Below are positions 62,017 to 64,000 of a stretch of 64,000 bases of DNA, piece by piece. Numbering within the stretch: the first letter of the stretch is position 1; each line of letters starts with the position of its first letter. The stretch is taken from contig NZ_BAAAZF010000001.1 in assembly GCF_039536765.1 (NCBI RefSeq), positions 2,501,501 through 2,565,500 on the forward strand, written 5' to 3'. The translations under genes and the position numbers were made by a program. The stretch is from Parerythrobacter jejuensis. Its GTDB lineage: Bacteria; Pseudomonadota; Alphaproteobacteria; Sphingomonadales; Sphingomonadaceae. The notes under the pieces are model-generated. The model saw only the letters and a program-made list of their open reading frames with translations. It did no database searches and was not told where the DNA came from.

Positions 62017-63152
62017 GCGGTTCGTCTGTGCGCAAGGGGCAGCCGCTTATCGTGCTCGGCGTGTTGGCACTGGCTTGGATGGTGGCCCGCATTGCTACCT
62101 GGCAGTCGCCGTTTGGCCCGATAGATCTGCCTCCAATCCTGGTCGAAGCTGGATCATCTGATCGGGTGGCAGGGGCTGAGACTTCAGGTTCCGATTTCGC
62201 AATCGGTAGGGCGCAGCACAACGTACTGCCCAAACGCAAACTGATGCAGGCCTGGAGTCCCGTTCTCAAGGGGCCATGGATGGACAATCCAGTGGCGGAA
62301 CCTGTGCCAACGCGGCACCGCAGTCCGGTCTCGGGCGATGCCTTGATATGGGCTGCGCCTGATCGAGGCATTACGCCGACAGTGGCTGGCGGTCACCAAA
62401 TCCTGTTTGCGGCTGCAATGGCGCATCTGCCGCTGGTCGATTCTGTTCGTCAGGCACTGGCAATCCCGCAGCCTTCTGGCGGTCGCCAAATCGGAGCAAG
62501 CGGGAGATGGACGCTCGATGCCTGGCTCCTGGCTCGGCAAGGCAGGGGTGGCGGCCCCCAGGCGATACGACCGGCAAGCTATGGTGCGAGCCAAGCCGGT
62601 GCAGTGCTGCGTTACCGATTGCGACCGGACAGCAAGCATCGCCCGTTTCTATATGCGCGTGCTAGCCGAGCATTGGTTGCAAACGGAGAAACGGATGTAG
62701 CGTTCGGCGTCGGGGCCAGGCCGGTGCCAGCCGTGCCGCTGGCCGCGCATGCGGAATTGCGTGTGACCCATGCCGGAAACGATACCTTTGTCCGGCCAAG
62801 CGGATTTGTCGCAACCGAGTTGCCGCCCAAGGCACTGCCAGCTGGTTTGCGCGCCGAGGCCTATGCCCAGGCAGGCTATGTCGGCGGGCGGTTCGCGACT
62901 GGTTTTGCCGACGGGCAAGTGCGGGTTGATCGCTCTCTGGCCGAGTTCGATCTGGGCGAATTGCGTGCCGGAGCGGGGGCGTGGGGCGGTGCGCAGAAGG
63001 GTGCGGAACGTGTCGACATCGGCCCGACGGCCAGCATGCAAGTCGAGATCGCCGGTATGCCCGCACGGGTCGCGGTCGACTATCGGATGAGGGTTGCAGG
63101 CAACGCGGTGCCGGGATCGGGCGTGGCGCTGACCGTTACCACCGGTTTCTGA
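62013..63152 (+). CDS. NfrA-like outer-membrane barrel protein
   Basis: A 379-residue exported protein starting with GTG at 62013, overlapping the glycosyltransferase stop (GTGA). An N-terminal hydrophobic segment (about 10-28) serves as a signal or anchor. After a linker, residues about 165-379 alternate as beta-strands and end in Phe (VALTVTTGF). The last strand region VAVDYRMRVAGNAVPGSG resembles the C-terminus of NfrA. It lacks the long TPR domain of E. coli NfrA, so it may be a short export pore for the polymer made by its partner. That role is inferred. Confidence 0.7.
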   Translation: MSGSSVRKGQPLIVLGVLALAWMVARIATWQSPFGPIDLPPILVEAGSSDRVAGAETSGSDFAIGRAQHNVLPKRKLMQAWSPVLKGPWMDNPVAEPVPTRHRSPVSGDALIWAAPDRGITPTVAGGHQILFAAAMAHLPLVDSVRQALAIPQPSGGRQIGASGRWTLDAWLLARQGRGGGPQAIRPASYGASQAGAVLRYRLRPDSKHRPFLYARASRALVANGETDVAFGVGARPVPAVPLAAHAELRVTHAGNDTFVRPSGFVATELPPKALPAGLRAEAYAQAGYVGGRFATGFADGQVRVDRSLAEFDLGELRAGAGAWGGAQKGAERVDIGPTASMQVEIAGMPARVAVDYRMRVAGNAVPGSGVALTVTTGF

Positions 63153-63202
63153 TCCACAGTGTCCTTTAATCCTTGCCCCGCCTCGGCTACGGCTGGGGAC
63201 CC

Positions 63203-64000
63203 ATGGACGTGTATCTCCCCATAGCCAATCTCTCGGTCGACGGGATCGTGATTGTCGCGTTGGGAGCGCTGACGGGAATCTTGTCCGGCCTGTTTGGTGT
63301 GGGTGGAGGCTTCCTGACCACACCATTGCTGATATTCTACGGTATACCGCCGACCGTGGCGGCCGCTTCCGCCGCTACGCAGGTAACCGGTGCAAGCGTT
63401 TCGGGCGTCCTTGCCCATAACAAGCGCGATGGGGTCGATTATCGCATGGGCGCGGTGCTCGTGGCAGGCGGCGTGGTGGGCGCGATGTTCGGTGCTGTGC
63501 TGTTCCGTTTCTTCCAGTCGATCGGCCAGATCGATGTGATCATCAATGTCCTTTACGTCTTGATGCTGGGCACGATCGGATCGCTGATGATGCGAGAGGC
63601 GCTGGATTCGATCATGGCGCGGCGCAAGGGCTCAGCCCAACCAGCGGCGCGCCGGCGGCATCATCCGCTGGTTGCCGCCTTGCCCTATCGCTGGCGGTTC
63701 TACCGCTCTGGTCTGTACATTTCCCCACTGGCGCCGCTGATCCTGGGCTTGCTGGTTGGGGTGCTGACCATGTTGATGGGCGTCGGCGGTGGTTTCATGC
63801 TGGTGCCCGCGATGCTGTATATCCTGGGAATGAGCGGCAAGGTCGTGGTGGGCACTTCGCTGTTCAACATCCTGTTTGTTACCATGGCCACCACCATGAC
63901 CCATGCGCTTACCACCAAGGCCGTCGACCTTGTCCTCGCTGCCCTGTTGCTGGTGGGGTCGGTTCTCGGCGCGCAATTCGGGACGAAGATTGCGCTTAAG
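63203..64000 (+). CDS. TauE/SafE family permease (partial, first 266 residues)
   Basis: A sulfite/sulfoacetate exporter-type permease of the TSUP family, cut by the right edge. GLFGVGGGFLTTPLLIFYGI, and later GVLTMLMGVGGGFMLVPAML, are the repeated GGG signatures of the two halves. At least six membrane segments are visible. The substrate is unknown; anions of sulfur or small organic sulfonates are typical. The start is the ATG at 63203, about 50 bases after the NfrA-like gene, so it may be read from the same transcript. Confidence 0.93.
   Translation, partial: MDVYLPIANLSVDGIVIVALGALTGILSGLFGVGGGFLTTPLLIFYGIPPTVAAASAATQVTGASVSGVLAHNKRDGVDYRMGAVLVAGGVVGAMFGAVLFRFFQSIGQIDVIINVLYVLMLGTIGSLMMREALDSIMARRKGSAQPAARRRHHPLVAALPYRWRFYRSGLYISPLAPLILGLLVGVLTMLMGVGGGFMLVPAMLYILGMSGKVVVGTSLFNILFVTMATTMTHALTTKAVDLVLAALLLVGSVLGAQFGTKIALK

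Noticed and set aside
1-64000. CRISPR arrays, insertion sequences, prophage or integrated elements
   Set aside because: I saw no regularly spaced repeats, transposase, integrase or phage structural genes. Gene content and codon style look uniform.

Overview
The window looks like ordinary chromosome of a GC-rich alphaproteobacterium of the order Sphingomonadales, most likely Erythrobacteraceae. This is inference from gene content, not from a database search. Pointers are ChpT of the CtrA phosphorelay, the alphaproteobacterial form of RpoH, the Entner-Doudoroff genes zwf and edd, a pyrB gene coupled to a catalytically dead dihydroorotase, DUF3297 and TorF-type proteins, two SPOR-domain proteins around a lone ParA, and small Pro/Ala-rich or two-cysteine proteins of the sphingomonad type. 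I see no prophage, insertion sequence, CRISPR array or plasmid functions, and no gene-free stretch above about 300 bases.

Layout. 1-3.4 kb: edd (cut by the left edge), zwf and a transglutaminase-like gene, all on the minus strand. 3.5-6.6 kb: two secreted proteins and a LuxR-type regulator fused to a hydrolase-fold domain. 6.8-11 kb: rimO, three small two-cysteine paralogues, a DUF1761 membrane protein and a RCK potassium channel. 11-13.8 kb: serS-surE-LysM/M23 operon with ATGA overlaps. 14-17.6 kb: sulfotransferase, tRNA-Val, sppA. 17.7-20.4 kb: pyrB with pseudo-pyrC, then a PilZ protein. 20.4-24.6 kb: SPOR lipoprotein, ribbon-helix-helix protein, ParA and a divergent Sel1/SPOR protein. 24.7-30.5 kb: DUF418, bfd and bfr (iron), DUF2721, der, CHAP hydrolase, DUF3297 and a small Pro-rich protein. 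30.5-40.1 kb: tRNA-Leu, tig with a lysine-rich tail, an antiporter, an amidase, a TonB-type receptor, clpP and clpX. 40.2-43.9 kb: fasciclin protein, anti-sigma factor, ECF sigma factor, CDF metal exporter, mtgA. 43.9-47.5 kb: kinase-like P-loop protein, 2OG oxygenase, rpoH, rluD, JAMM protease. 47.6-52.2 kb: chpT and an amidase, alkyl sulfatase, aqpZ, RNase P RNA. 52.2-64 kb: TspO-like protein, pentapeptide/LprI fusion, ugd and a phosphatase, TorF porin, SIMPL protein, glyoxalase, nhaA, an NfrB-like glycosyltransferase with an outer-membrane partner, and a TauE/SafE permease cut by the right edge.

Themes. Much of the window serves the envelope and division: sppA, LysM/M23, two SPOR proteins, CHAP, mtgA, an amidase, and ChpT, which sits in one coupled unit with that amidase. 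Protein quality control (tig, clpP, clpX, rpoH) is a second theme. Points most worth following up are the ParA/ribbon-helix-helix/SPOR cluster with a near-consensus CtrA box in its divergent promoter region, the regulator whose hydrolase domain has His and Ser at each other's usual catalytic positions, the three two-cysteine paralogues, the NfrB/NfrA-like pair, and the histone-H1-like tail on trigger factor.
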